Assembly (NCBI RefSeq): GCF_042186555.1
Contig: NC_133329.1
Coordinates: 74,974,557 to 75,038,556 of the forward strand
From: Aquarana catesbeiana
Lineage: Eukaryota > Chordata > Amphibia > Anura > Ranidae
DNA length: 64,000 nucleotides
Direction: 5' to 3'
Part shown: positions 53,655 through 64,000 of the stretch, piece after piece
How the letters are laid out: every line of letters starts with the position of its first letter
Position numbering within the stretch: the first letter of the stretch is position 1
Translations under genes and position numbers: made by a program
The notes under the pieces: generated by a model
The model's database searches: none
What the model saw: only the letters and a program-made list of their open reading frames with translations
Told to the model about the DNA's origin: nothing

Positions 53655-56600
53655 CCTGTCATGGACAGATCTTCGTCAGTTATCCAGAAGGAAAAGCCCC
53701 TGGTTTCAGTCACCCTTTCTTGGGCTGAGTCGTCCGTCGAGATACAGACTCTAATCGACTCTGGGGCTGCAGGCCTGTTCATTGATGTTGCCTTTGTATC
53801 AAAGCACTCGATTCCGCTGTAGCCGCGTGACACTACACTTGCCACTGAGGCTCTTGACGGTACACCTCTACAGCCTGCCCATGTGACTCATGAGACTGTT
53901 CCATTGTCCATGGCTGTAGGGGCTCTTCACCATGAGATAATCTAATTCCAAGTTATTTCCTCACCTAAGTTTCTGCTGGTTATTGGTTATCCTTGTTTAC
54001 AGAGGCACAACCCCTCTTTTGTTTGGCTCCGTGCTGAGGTTCTCTCCTGGTCGCCACAATGCAGTAAGACATGCTTCCAGAAGGTAGCCAAGGTCCTGTT
54101 CACCTCTTCACTCTCCTCCCTGCCGGAGGAGTACCACGATTTTAGCGATGTCTTTGACTAAGGACAAGCCGGTAGTTTGCCTCCACACAGGTCATATTAT
54201 TGCGCAATTGACCTTCAATCTGGTGCCATACCCCCTCATGGCCGGGTTTACCCTTTGACGGTCTTGGAGGATAAGGCCATGGAGTATGTTGCAGATGCAC
54301 TTTCTCGAGGTTTCATCTGCAAATCCTCGTCTCCTGCTGGTACTGGTTTCTTATTTGTGAAGAAGAAGAGTGGTGAACTGAGACCTTCTATTGATTATTG
54401 GGGTCGCAATCATTTCACGATTAAGAATGCCTATCTGATTTAGTTGATTACGGAGTTATTTGACCGCCTCAAGGGAGCAACAGTTTTCATGAAGCTTGAT
54501 TTGAGAGGGGCATACAATCTTGTGATGATTAAGGAAGGTGACAAGTGGAAAACTGCATTTAATACCAGAACAGACCATTATGAGTACCTCGTAATGCCTT
54601 TTGGCCTTTGTAACGCTCCGGCAGTTTTCCAGGAATTTATTAATGATGTCCTCAGATTTGTTGCAGTTATGTGTGGTGGTCTATCTCGACGATATCCTTA
54701 TATTTTTCAAGTTCCTGGAGAGCCACCCCACAGATGTCTGTCGTGTGCTTCAGAAAGTGAAAGAGAACAATCTCTATTGTAAATTGGAGATGTGCGAATT
54801 CCATCGTTAACAGGTTAAATTCCTGAGCTACATCATTTCCACTGCTGGTTTTTAGATGGACTCAAAGAAACTTTCAGCAGTCCTACAGTGGTCCCGACCT
54901 GTGGGTTTATGTCCTATGCAGCGTTTTTTTGGCTTTTCCATCTATTATCGGACGTTTATTCGTAACTTCTCGTTGGTCTCCGGAGTCCATTAAGGCCTTT
55001 GAGAGTCTCAAGGCTGCCTTTGTTTCTGCTCCTGTGTTGACAAATCCTGATCCTATGTTACCTTTTATCCTTGAGGTTGATGCTTCTGAGACTGGAGTTG
55101 GCGCCCTTCTGTCTCAACATCCTACCTCTGAGAGCGCTAAGCATCCTTGTGGCTACTTTTCCAAGAAATTGTCACCTGCGGAGTGGAATTACGAGATTTA
55201 TGACAGAGAGCTTTTAGCGTTCATTTTAGTCCTGAAAAAATGGAGACATCTTCTCAAAGGTAAGACTGTGCCGGTTCTCATTCTTAGTGACCATAAGAAT
55301 CTCACATTCTTGTCTGAGGCTAAACGCCTCTCTCCCAGAAGGGCGCAAGGGCTCTTTTCTTGTCTAGTTTCAATTACATTGTCTCATTCTTACTAAGAAT
55401 GTAAGGGCTGACGCTTTGTCACAACATTTTTCCTCCACTTCCAAGATGGAGTCGGTTCCGGTTCCTGCGATTCCTCCTGATCGTATTCTCGTTACAGTTC
55501 GCACCAGTCTCACTTCTCCTTTGGGTGACAAAATTCCATGCTCCTCCTGTGAAAACTTGTGACCGCTGCTTTGTCCCAGAGAGTCTTCGTACTGCCAAGC
55601 TCCAGACTTACCATTCTCCCAAGGCTGCTGGCCACCCTGGTATGAATCAACTCTTTGGGCCATTTCCCAACAATTCTGGTGGCCTAGTCTATGTGCTGAT
55701 GTAACTGCCTTCGTAGCTGCCTGTTCTGTGTGTGCTCAGAGTAAGAGTCCACGACACCTTCCAGTGGGCCTCATACAACCATACCCAATGGAGAGAGGCC
55801 CTGGACCAACCTGTCTATGGATTTCATTGTGGAGTTACCCAACTCCCAGGGCAACACAGTTATCCTTATGGTGGTTGACTGGTTCTCGAAAATGTCCCAT
55901 TATATTCCACTTAAGAAGTTGCCTACTTCTAAGGAACTGGCTTCCATTTTTGCTCGGGAGATCTTTCGCTTACATGGGCTACCCAAGGTGATTGTCTCGA
56001 ACAGGGGTAGTTAGTTTGTGTCCCGGTTCTGGCAAGCCTTTTGTGCACAGTTGGGAATTCAGCTTGCTTTCTCCTCTGCATATCACCTGCAGTCTAATGG
56101 GGCTGCAGAACGAGCCAATCAGTCCTTGGATCAATTTCTACGTTGCTATATTTCTGACCATCATAACAACTGGTCAGACCTCTTACCATGGGCGGAGTTT
56201 GTTCACAATAGTGCCTGAATTCTGCTTCCCGATTGTCCCCGTTTATGGCAAACTATGGTTTCCAACCTTACATGTTGCCTGACTCGTTTGTTCCTGCGTT
56301 AGAGGAGCATCTCCGTGGTCTTCGTTTCACTTAGGCACAAGTCCAGGAGGCTTTGCAACATGCTAATGATAGGTACAGACTCCATGCTGACCATAGATGC
56401 CTGCCTGCTCTACCAGGTTGGGGACAGGGTCTGGCTGTCATCTCGCAACCTCCAACTTCATGTTCCCTCTCTGAAGTTCGCACCTCAGTTTTTTTGGACC
56501 TTTCCGTATTCTTCGCAGGATTAACCCAGTGGCTTAGACCTTCCTTCTAATATGTGTATCTTGAATGTATTTCACATCTCCTTATTAAAACCTTTGGTCT

Positions 56601-56850
56601 GCAACTGCTTTACCACCTTAGTGCCTCACCCTCACCCTGTACAGGTTGAGAACCATGAGGAGTATGAAGTACAGTCCATTGTTGACTCCCGTAGGTTCCG
56701 TGGGCGCATACAGTACCTGGTACATTGGAAAGGGTACGGTCCAGAGGAACGCTCTTGGGTCTCATCCTCAGGTGTACATGCCCCTGTCCTCCTCCGTGAT
56801 TTCCATACACATTTTCCCCTCAAGCCTGGTGGTCCTCCGAGGAGGAGGGG
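53655..56850 (+). pseudogene. Gypsy pol: protease, RT, RNase H, integrase, chromodomain
   Basis: The protease active site is in TLIDSGAAG near 53750. The RT pieces lie at 54177-54810, with LRGAYNLVMI and the catalytic VVYLDDILIFF in a different frame after a shift near 54670. RNase H is at about 54990-55380 (LEVDASETGVGALLSQ). Integrase is at about 55600-56220: MDFIVELPNSQGN is present, but the second acidic site reads SNRGS followed by a stop, so the catalytic residue is lost. The chromodomain is at about 56650-56800 (GRIQYLVHWKGYGPEERSWV). Stops at 54441 and 56012 and several shifts make it non-functional. Confidence 0.9.
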
Positions 56851-56868
56851 TCATTTAGGAGGGGGTAC

Positions 56869-57307
56869 TGTCAGGGCTGGGCTCAGCCCTTCCTTTTCAA
56901 AGCTGGCCGCTCAGCTGTCGCCTAATTGCCAGCTCCTTCCTCTCTACAGTGACTCACCTGTTGGTGATATCCTGCTAGTCAGTCCTGCCTACTTAAGCCG
57001 TCCAGCCCAGATGATCTCTGCCTTTGCCTTGGTCGCATCTCTAAAGACGCTCTCCTGTGTTCCTGTTAAAGACTTGCTTGGCTGACATTCCTTTTTGCTC
57101 CAGATCCTGCTTGCTGTTCTACTACGCTCATCTCTGGCTCCCTGACGTTTTGGCTTGACTGACTATCTGTTCCGGTTCCTGAACTCTGGCTATGTTTTGA
57201 CTACGTTTACTCTGTTTACCTTTTTATTATTATTATTATTATTATTATTAATAAACAAGTGTGATTTAACTGTACTTCTGTCTCTAGGTGATTCATGGTT
57301 TCTGACA
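56869..57307 (+). repeat. 3' LTR of the plus-strand gypsy element
   Basis: 439 bp, TGTCAGGGCTGGGC to GGTTTCTGACA. It contains an (ATT)n tract at 57227-57250 and AATAAA at 57250-57256. Confidence 0.93.
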
Positions 57308-57885
57308 GACTCAGAGTTTGCATAAAAAATAATTTGAGCTCCCAAGTCTGAGAGCGAATGTCCTGGCAAAAGCTGGGATGGGTAGGGAAACAGGTAGGGT
57401 TAACGTTATAACAGTATAACAAATGTATGTGGCGTACCACATGAATAGGCATTCTTATCAACAGGAAATAGTCACGTATAACATTTAGATATTAAAATAA
57501 TTATTTACATTTCAAGGTAGTAAGGCAATAGCATTGCTCCCTAACTATCTATCTAATATTTACTCTGGTAACAATGTACACATAGTTAGTGTTGTGATCT
57601 GGCTAGATTCCTATCTCTCCTTAGCCAAGGAGGATGCTTCGACTCAGCAACACCTGAACGAGAGAAACAAGCAATGCAAAAGCATCCTATCCTATAAGAG
57701 CATTATGTGATATATGTACAGTGATTTAAACTGGTCCTCAGCCAAGGGCAGTATAAAACGTAAGAATATATATATGTTTACATTTTTGAAAGCAGGCCCC
57801 ATTCTCTGTAAGAATGCCACCCCTTTCATAATCAGCATAGAGCTATAAACTTTTAGCAATACTTTGATCGGTGACAGTCCGGATA
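57308..57885. other. Non-coding stretch between gypsy and Tc1 elements
   Basis: No gypsy homology continues here. No gene or repeat ends were recognised. Confidence 0.35.
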
Positions 57886-57887
57886 TA

Positions 57888-59095
57888 CAGTCAGGTCCAT
57901 AAATATTGGGACATCGACACAGTTCTACTCTTTTTGGCTCTATTTTTGGCTCTATACACCACCACAAAGGATTTGAAATGAAACAAACAAGATGTGCTTT
58001 AACTGCAGACGTTCAGCTTTAATTTGAGGGTATTTACATCCAAATCAGGTGAACGGTGTAGGAGTTACAACAGTTTGTATGTGTGCCTCCCACTTTTTAA
58101 GGGACCAAAAGTAATGGAACAGATTAACAATCATCCATCAAACTTTAACTTTTTAATAATTGGTTGCAAATCCTTTGCAGTCAATTACAGCCTGAAGTCT
58201 GGAACTCATAGACATTCCACTTCTTTCCCTTAAAAAACTCTTTGGTTGCTTTCGCAGTTTGCTTCGGGTCACTGTCCGTCTGCATTGTGAAGCGCCGTCC
58301 AATGAGTTCTGAAGCATTTTGTTGAATATGAGCAGATAATATTGCCCGAAACGCTTCAGAATTCATCCTGCTGCTTTTGTCAGCAGTCACATCATCAATA
58401 AATACAAGGGAACCAGTTCCATTGGCAGCCATACATGCCCACGCCATGACACTACCACCACCATGCTTCACTGATGAGGTGGTATGCTTTGGATATGGCC
58501 AACTATTGTGAAGGGTTTTCTTCACCAGGGAAAGAATTCTTCGGTCATCCACCACAGTTGTTTTCCGTGGTCTTCCGGGTCTTTTGGTGTTGCTGAGCTC
58601 ACCGGTGCATTCTTTCTTTTTAAGGATGTTCCAAACAGTTGATTTGGCCACACCTAATGTTTTTGCTATCTCTCTGATGGGTTTGTTTTGTTTTTTTCAG
58701 CCTAATGATGGCTTGCTTCACTGATAGTGACAGCTCTTTGGATCTCATATTGAGAGTTGACAGCAACAGATTCCAAATGCAAATAGCACACTTGAAATGA
58801 ACTCTGGACCTTTTATCTGCTCCTTGTAAATGGGATAATGAGGGAATAACACACACCTGGCCATGGAACAGCTGAGCAGCCAATTGTCCCATTACTTTTG
58901 GTCCCTTAAAAATTGGGAGGTACATATACAAACTGTTGCAATTCCTGCACCGTTCACCTGATTTGGATGTAAATACCCTCAAATTAAAGCTGAAAGTCTG
59001 CACGTCTTGTTCGTTTCATTTCAAATCCATTGTGGTGGCGTATAGAGCCAAAAAGATTAGAATTGTGTCGATGTCTCAATATTTATGGACCTGAC

Positions 59096-59097
<2 letters not shown>
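57888..59097 (-). mobile_element. Tc1-like transposon, internally deleted
   Basis: Inverted ends CAGTCAGGTCCATAAATATT at 57888 and 59097, continuing about 190 bp (subterminal GGTGAACGGTG blocks near 58050 and 58950). TA precedes the left end; the right end abuts a (TA)n tract with TG between. Its 1210 bp is shorter than a full element. Confidence 0.9.
58181..58748 (-). pseudogene. Tc1 transposase with catalytic-core deletion
   Basis: Start MRSKELSLSVKQAIIRLKKT at 58748, a frame slip in a T/G-rich run near 58690, then STVWNILKKKECTG, GRPRKTTVVDDRRI and a jump to KHTTSSVKHGGGSVMAWACM. The second DNA-binding half and the first catalytic Asp are missing, roughly 100 residues or more by comparison with the family. 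The later DSDPKQTA with the second Asp remains. Confidence 0.88.
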
Positions 59098-59147
<50 letters not shown>

Positions 59148-59160
59148 TATATATATATAC
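59098..59160. repeat. (TA)n microsatellite
   Basis: TA tract beside the right end of the Tc1 element, probably containing or grown from its TA target. Confidence 0.93.
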
Positions 59161-59729
59161 ATGAGTCCATCATCTGAAGGAATAGGCAATCATTTCCCTA
59201 TCATAGCCTATTCTAACTACATGTTCAATGTCCATGACCGGCTGCCGTCCATTAAATTTTGTTTACATTTACCAGCAGTTCCTTTTCTTCTTCAAAAGAA
59301 AACTCTGAGGACAGGCCATGACTGCATTTCAAGCAACAAGCAGTCAGGCCAGTTTGCAAAGGACCACACTTCGGGACACAGGCCCCCTTGCAACAATATC
59401 TTCAGTCCGCCCACCTGGCAGCCAAAGACAATTTTCTTCACCAATTTTCTTTTTCCAGTTATAAACAACCTGCTGAATTCCACAGATCGCTCTTCAGGGT
59501 GAAACACCCCCAACAACTTTTAATCTCTTGGCCAAGGGGCTCAAGTGATCACTTTCTATAACTGCCAGTAGTATTCAGTCCAGCACAGTCTGGCGTCACA
59601 GCTTTCTGAGATTTCCCAGCAGCAACATTTCAAATGGGTGTGCAAGGTAACTATCAGCAGAGCATCCCTGACATCACACAACCCATATTTGTAATCCACA
59701 AAGAAGACATCGATCTTTACTTGCTACCG

Positions 59730-60575
59730 CTACCAGTAGTAATGAGGATCAGGCAGGGTCAAGGTTTCTCCCTTTGCGCTCACCGTAGTGACAATTCTTT
59801 TGAGGTCTCTTTTGTCCGGTCTGCGAATGACCACACTGTCCAAGTTAATCTTCCAGCCATAGCCCCAGGTGTTCACTACAGAGTGGTACTTTGCAGCCAT
59901 TTTAGGGGACAGCTTACGAAAGTCCAAGTGGAGAGGAATGTGTAGAAAACTGCAGACAGCCTCATCCACCCACTGAGCCTCTCTTTCAAATATCTCCTCT
60001 TCCAGATGAACTGGTATGTATGGGTACAAATATCCATACTCAGACGCTACCCTCTTTAATATGATTCGCTGTATTTTGGACAGCCGAGGCAGGGTCTTAG
60101 GGTCTCCGTACCCAAGTAGAACACGTGCATCTGGGGCACGCATGATGGAACACCCAGCAATTACCTCCGGCTTACGATCCGTTTTGGGACTGGGCATGGG
60201 TGTAGTTGGCCAAACTGTAGGAACCCACCGGGCCCCCGGATCTTCCCCTAAGGATCTGGCAATACTGATCAGCGGAGCTGTGCTGGCTGACAGGATAATC
60301 TGCACACTTGCGGTAATAGTAGCAGGTGTCTCATCTTCCTGCACACTACTGGTTAACTCTTCATCACTCTCCCCCCACTTCCCTGAGTAGGGAAGTGGGG
60401 AGAGTGTCCAAAAAGTGTCCAAAAAGTGTTCCGATAGCTTATTAGATGAAATGTCCGAATCTGAGATAGGTGAACACTCTTTGGCCGGCAGATAATTTCT
60501 CTTGGCTTGTGCTTTGGTTGGCATCTCTGGGTCTACTCCCCAGGTGACCACAGGTGTCACCTCCCCCAAAGGCAC
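59730..60575 (-). pseudogene. Unidentified coding block of the LTR element (281 codons open)
   Basis: Starts MPLGEVTPVVTWGVDPEMPT, is Ser/Pro/Thr-rich to about residue 130, then a more compact part with LGYGDPKTLPRLSKIQRIIL, EYGYLYPYIPVHLEEEIFER and FRKLSPKMAAKYHSVVNTWG. I recognise no family. Position after the first two blocks would suit a gag or accessory product. The frame ends at a stop, with degraded protein-like sequence to about 59300. Confidence 0.5.
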
Positions 60576-60637
60576 CCCATGCTCACTGCTAATTGACTAA
60601 CCTATCCCCGGTACTTTCTTCTCGGGCAAATCAGTCA

Positions 60638-60925
60638 TCAATGCGAGCAATCTGGCCCGGCCTCGGCTTTTTGAAGCAATCGGTGCGCTGGGTCCTGAGG
60701 TAGCTGCTGATGCAGGAGAACAGCTTCATGCACCACATGGGGAACAACCGGTGAGCTTTGCACTTCACTCTCTGAAGGGACAGCAACACTCTTGTCCCAC
60801 TTTACTTGTAGGATCTGTGGAGGTAGGGTTGGAGGGACAACCTCGAACAGATGCTCCCCACAGCATCCACATACGATCCAAGGCCTCAACTGTGTAGTCA
60901 GGCCAGTGCATTTTCCACAAATCAA
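60638..60925 (-). pseudogene. Unidentified coding block with a CxxC zinc-ribbon-like motif
   Basis: LICGKCTGLTTQLRPWIVCG then CCGEHLFEV: two Cys pairs spaced like a zinc ribbon rather than a retroviral CCHC knuckle. It follows the first block after a stop and frame change, so the original protein is broken here. Confidence 0.45.
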
Positions 60926-60952
60926 TCCCAGAGACTCATAGCCTCCAGCCGT

Positions 60953-61322
60953 TTATAAAGCAAGCTGACCATTTGGTGTGTACTGCACTCCGGTATCAGT
61001 CATGACAGGTTTTCCACTGCTCGGGTCAACATAGACACCCGGAGCGTACTTTCTCCAATCTGCCATCTCACTCACGAACTGCGCCATCTCCTTCACTAGT
61101 CCACAATCAGACACACGTAGGGGCACTTCCTTATCCTCCTCTACAGAGTGTGAACTCCTCGCCCTACCAACGGATTGGTGCAATTGTTTCTCAGGAACTG
61201 TGGCGCCTGCCTCCTTCTTGCTGCGCCTCGCCAAAACTGTAATGGAGTCCATTTTGGGGCCTGTTTTAACCCTTACAGCGCTGGCGGGAAATTTTAAAAG
61301 ACCAGACTGATTCTTTCCCATG
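60953..61322 (-). pseudogene. First coding block of the LTR element, gag-like start
   Basis: The first good ATG after the primer site is at 61322 and reads MGKNQSGLLKF; Gly at position 2 with Ser at 6 would suit N-myristoylation, as in many retroviral Gag proteins (inference). It continues through GPKMDSITVLARRSKKEAG to WRKYAPGVYVDPSSGKPVMT and a stop. The function is unrecognised. Confidence 0.45.
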
Positions 61323-61484
61323 AGCAATGAGACTTGGTGGTTCTTCACCACTTTATAGTACACACAACAACACAGTCTATAAGAAAGATAAAAGTTACTT
61401 GCCACCTTCCCGCAGAATCAGGCGAAGTCCCGATAGAGCTGAAGCCGGTTGCTATGGGCGACTGCAGCAAGGACAACACCTTAT

Positions 61485-61501
61485 CCCCATGTTGGGTGCC
61501 A
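61485..61501 (-). promoter_or_regulatory. Primer-binding site, tRNA-Lys type
   Basis: The minus strand reads TGGCACCCAACATGGGG two bases after the LTR. It equals the tRNA-Lys(1,2) primer site TGGCGCCCAACGTGGGG except for two G-to-A changes, both at CpG, as expected from methylation decay. Confidence 0.8.
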
Positions 61502-61503
61502 AA

Positions 61504-62731
61504 TGTAGCAGAATCTCTTACCTCTTCCAGTCTGAGAACTTTCAAGTCCAAAGATAACTGCTATCCTTCAATATGTGGTGGGTTGTGAGGCATAGTGGGT
61601 GCTAAGGTGATAAAAGTAATTTGACAGTCCTTTTTATATTTTGCGGAAAGAGGGTTAGGACCAGGACACCCTTAAGTAGTTGCAATTTCAATTGGCAGAC
61701 TCCGAGACTTCAACAGGAGGACAGCCGTACAGGGAAAGGCCCCAGCCAGGTGCCACTTCTGCACGTGCAGGATTGCTGTCTCCTATGGTAACAGTACTTA
61801 AACAGTCCCTAACTCAAAGCAACAGTTCTCTCAGCTGTACTACAACTTCTCCTTGTAGTTCTTCAGCCCTCTTGAGCTCATGGTCTCTCACTAGACCCTC
61901 TGATTCACTACTCTATATCCTGTGAGTTCCTCAAGGCTTTTGTGGTGGTATCTCCCTCAAGTGTCACCCATGCTTCCCTGCTGGGTCCCTGGCTTGGCAC
62001 TTCGGATACCTTCAAACTTCACCCTTGCTGACTGGCTTGGTCCCTAGCTTGGCACACAAGGCTGCTCTGCAAGCGTCACCTTCGCTGGTTGGGTCCCCGC
62101 CTGAAGTTTCCTGATTCTCCACTGTGCCCATTCGGTGAGAATACTGCTCCGGTACTTGCTTCAGTTACTCACTGTGGTCCCTGGTAAAGGCGATTGGTCC
62201 CTTCATGGCGACAGCTTCTCTTCTACCTCTGACCACTGACAGGTTCTCCAGCCGGCAGAAGCGTCACTTCTGTTTGGACTGCAAGCCGCAGTCCCAACCC
62301 TGCGCTGCCCTCTTACTTCAGGATAGGCCTTCACACAGCATGGCAGCCTGATGCCCCCGGGATAGGCCCAATCTCCGGCCTAGCAGCCGGGGCAAACGAC
62401 ACTCGTCCACCCAGATGGCGGTAGAGGTGGTGCACAAGAAACCCTGGATCACCTGACCTCCCCCGAATTTATAGGCTCTCCCAGCAGGCCAAGGGATTCA
62501 ACAAAATCCCTGCCCATTGGCTGAGATACCCCATATACTCATAACCTGACCTTGAGTTGTCCTTCTCAATCTAATAACTCCAAGTGCCCAGCTACCTAGT
62601 GGTAGAAGAAGAAAATACAACCAGGCAAAACTTAGGGAGAAATCAAAGGATCCCTAGCAATTAACTACAGTAGCTACTCCCGACAAAAGGACTTAGTGAG
62701 GATCTCCCTGGCTAAACTCCAGGGCGCTACA
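61504..62731 (-). repeat. Long LTR (1228 bp) of the unfamiliar element
   Basis: The minus strand starts TGTAGCGCCCTGG at 62731 and ends CTGCTACA at 61504, a perfect 6-bp inverted TGTAGC/GCTACA. Related copies are at 32830-34125 and 37565-38818. It is the 5' LTR, being followed by the primer site. Confidence 0.85.
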
Positions 62732-62734
62732 GGT

Positions 62735-64000
62735 ATAAATGGGGAAATAAACCAGGGAAATACCTTGTAAAAACTTTAAAAAACAAAAAAGCATTACATT
62801 ATATAGAAAAGATGAAATATATCAAAGTAGAGATGGTATATGAAACATCAGAAATTGCAAAGGCCTTCCAAACATATTATAGGGCCCTATATGTAAGAAA
62901 TAAAGAGACATGAGAAGCATAAAAAATAAGAAAACAAAAAATACAAGAATACTTAAGAGATGCAAAAACTACCTAAAAACTCAGCAGAAAGACTGCAGGC
63001 CCTAGAAGATCCAAAAACACAGGAAGAAATAAAAACAGCAATAAATAGCACAGCATCAGGGAAGAGCCCAGGTCCCGATAGGTTTACAATCAGATACTAT
63101 AGATACAAAAAAACTAATACCAAAAATATGTGAATATTTGAATAAATTGGGAGAGGAAGAGGAGATGAGAAGAGAATCAGAAATAGTTAGCATATAGCAC
63201 AGCAGTAAAATCAGAAATACTAAACATAAATCTAGATAAGAAAGAAGAACTAGCACTACAGAGAGAATTTCCATTACATGGGTGGAAAGAGTTAAAGTAT
63301 CTTAGAATTAAGTTGACAACCTCACTGGGGGAAATTATATCAAGCTAATTACATACCGCTACTTAATGAGATAAAAACTGAGATCAGAAAAACTTCAACA
63401 TATCCTGGATGGGAAGGATACATATGTTAAAAATGGTTATCCTCCCAAAAATATTATATAAGTTTCAAATGATACCAATAGCACTTCCCCAGAGTTTATT
63501 TAAAACAATAAAAACAATGATTCTAAAATATATCTGGCAAGATAAAAAGCCCAGAGTACAGTTTGTGTTAATAAGTAGAGGGAAAAAACACGGGGGTTTT
63601 GCAACATCAGATATAAAAAGATGTTATAAAGCAGTAATATTAGCATGAATAATAGAATAGGTAAATATAAAAAGTGAAAAAAGATGGAAAATACACTTAG
63701 TAAGACACAGTTGCACAAGAATATTTGGATACCAAGAAAACACAGGACACTTGATAAGGATGCGCACGAGTTGACAAAAAATGTTTTTAAAGTTTGGGAC
63801 TTAATATACAAACAAGAAAAATGGGAATATAACTCACCACTAATTTCACTTTCAGGAACAATATATTTGTTGCCTGTAAAAGGGACACTTTTTGGAAGTT
63901 GGATAGGAAATGCACAGTTAAAAGATGTAGTAGACAAAGGGAAAATAGGATAATTTCAGGAATTAAAACACAGCTGTGGGTGGATGAAGATCAATGAATG
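62735..64000 (+). pseudogene. L1-type LINE ORF2 fragment with internal deletion, runs off the window
   Basis: EIAKAFQTYYRALY near 62850 and SGKSPGPDRFTIRYYR near 63057 belong to the start of the L1 reverse transcriptase. The sequence then jumps to LNLDKKEEL-type and FPLHGWKELKYL sequence near 63220-63300, leaving out the catalytic centre. MGRIHMLKMVILPKILYKFQ (63409), IWQDKKPRVQF and GGFATSDIKRCYKAVILA are the L1 C-terminal region, continuing in a new frame from 63684 to the window edge. Several stops are present. It differs from the L1 at 39-41 kb. Confidence 0.82.

Larger units (their letters stand above)
52246..57307 (+). mobile_element. Chromodomain Ty3/gypsy retrotransposon, complete structure but dead
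   Basis: LTR, gag, protease, reverse transcriptase, RNase H, integrase, chromodomain and LTR are in the usual order over 5062 bp. A purine-rich tract (AGGAGGGGTC, AGGAGGGGG) precedes the 3' LTR. Flanks GGAAT and GACTC do not match, so no target duplication survives. Gag starts only 13 bp after the LTR, leaving no room for a standard 18-base tRNA primer site. The coding region carries many stops and shifts. Confidence 0.93.
59161..61503 (-). mobile_element. Internal region of an unfamiliar LTR element
   Basis: Minus-strand sequence downstream of the LTR and primer site, with three broken coding blocks and no recognisable polymerase. The left limit is unclear; homology cannot be followed past the (TA)n at 59160. 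Confidence 0.6.

Noticed and set aside
54177..56850. Separate gypsy open frames taken as individual genes
   Set aside because: They are pieces of one pol region split by stops and frameshifts.

Overview
The window is vertebrate nuclear DNA, most likely from an anuran and plausibly a ranid frog. The organism is an inference. It rests on one conserved vertebrate gene split by short exons with GT/AG borders, and on a very dense repeat load: TTAA-bounded MITEs, Tc1-like, hAT-type, chromodomain Ty3/gypsy, DIRS, L1 and Penelope-like sequences, AT microsatellites and minisatellites. Nothing bacterial is present, so there are no operons, ribosome binding sites or CRISPR arrays.

The only recognised host gene is SH2B1, an SH2/PH adaptor of receptor tyrosine kinase and JAK2 signalling. 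It lies on the minus strand between 12769 and 2529. Seven coding exons join with matching phases into 562 codons: an N-terminal dimerisation region, a basic segment, a PH domain over three exons, a Ser/Pro-rich linker and an SH2 domain. The C-terminal exon or exons are not seen and should lie left of base 1. The 5' non-coding exon is also not located; a GC-rich stretch with a CRE at 29.9-30.1 kb is only a candidate promoter.

Layout: 1-12.8 kb holds SH2B1, with a decayed Tc1 element and several MITEs in its introns. 12.8-30 kb is almost entirely MITEs and simple repeats, plus one unidentified exon-like reading frame at 15.3 kb. 28.9-31.8 kb has two GC-rich minisatellites beside the GC-rich stretch. 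32.8-41.2 kb is a nest of LTRs of an unfamiliar element, a solo gypsy LTR with a perfect target duplication, a Penelope-like GIY-YIG fragment and an L1 3' end. 41.9-44.4 kb is a broken DIRS element. 45.4-49.7 kb has two tandem arrays around a broken gypsy gag. 50.8-57.3 kb is an inverted pair of gypsy elements. 57.9-59.1 kb is an internally deleted Tc1 element. 59.2-62.7 kb is a retrovirus-like element with a 1.2-kb LTR and a tRNA-Lys-type primer site. An L1 fragment fills the right end.

Because several repeat families occur more than once here, insertions can be checked against empty sites within the window. Every mobile-element reading frame examined is broken by stops, shifts, deletions or nested insertions; no intact autonomous element was found. 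The most unusual items are hammerhead-ribozyme-like motifs (best copy 36975-37014), the unfamiliar LTR element at 59.2-62.7 kb, and the inverted gypsy pair.
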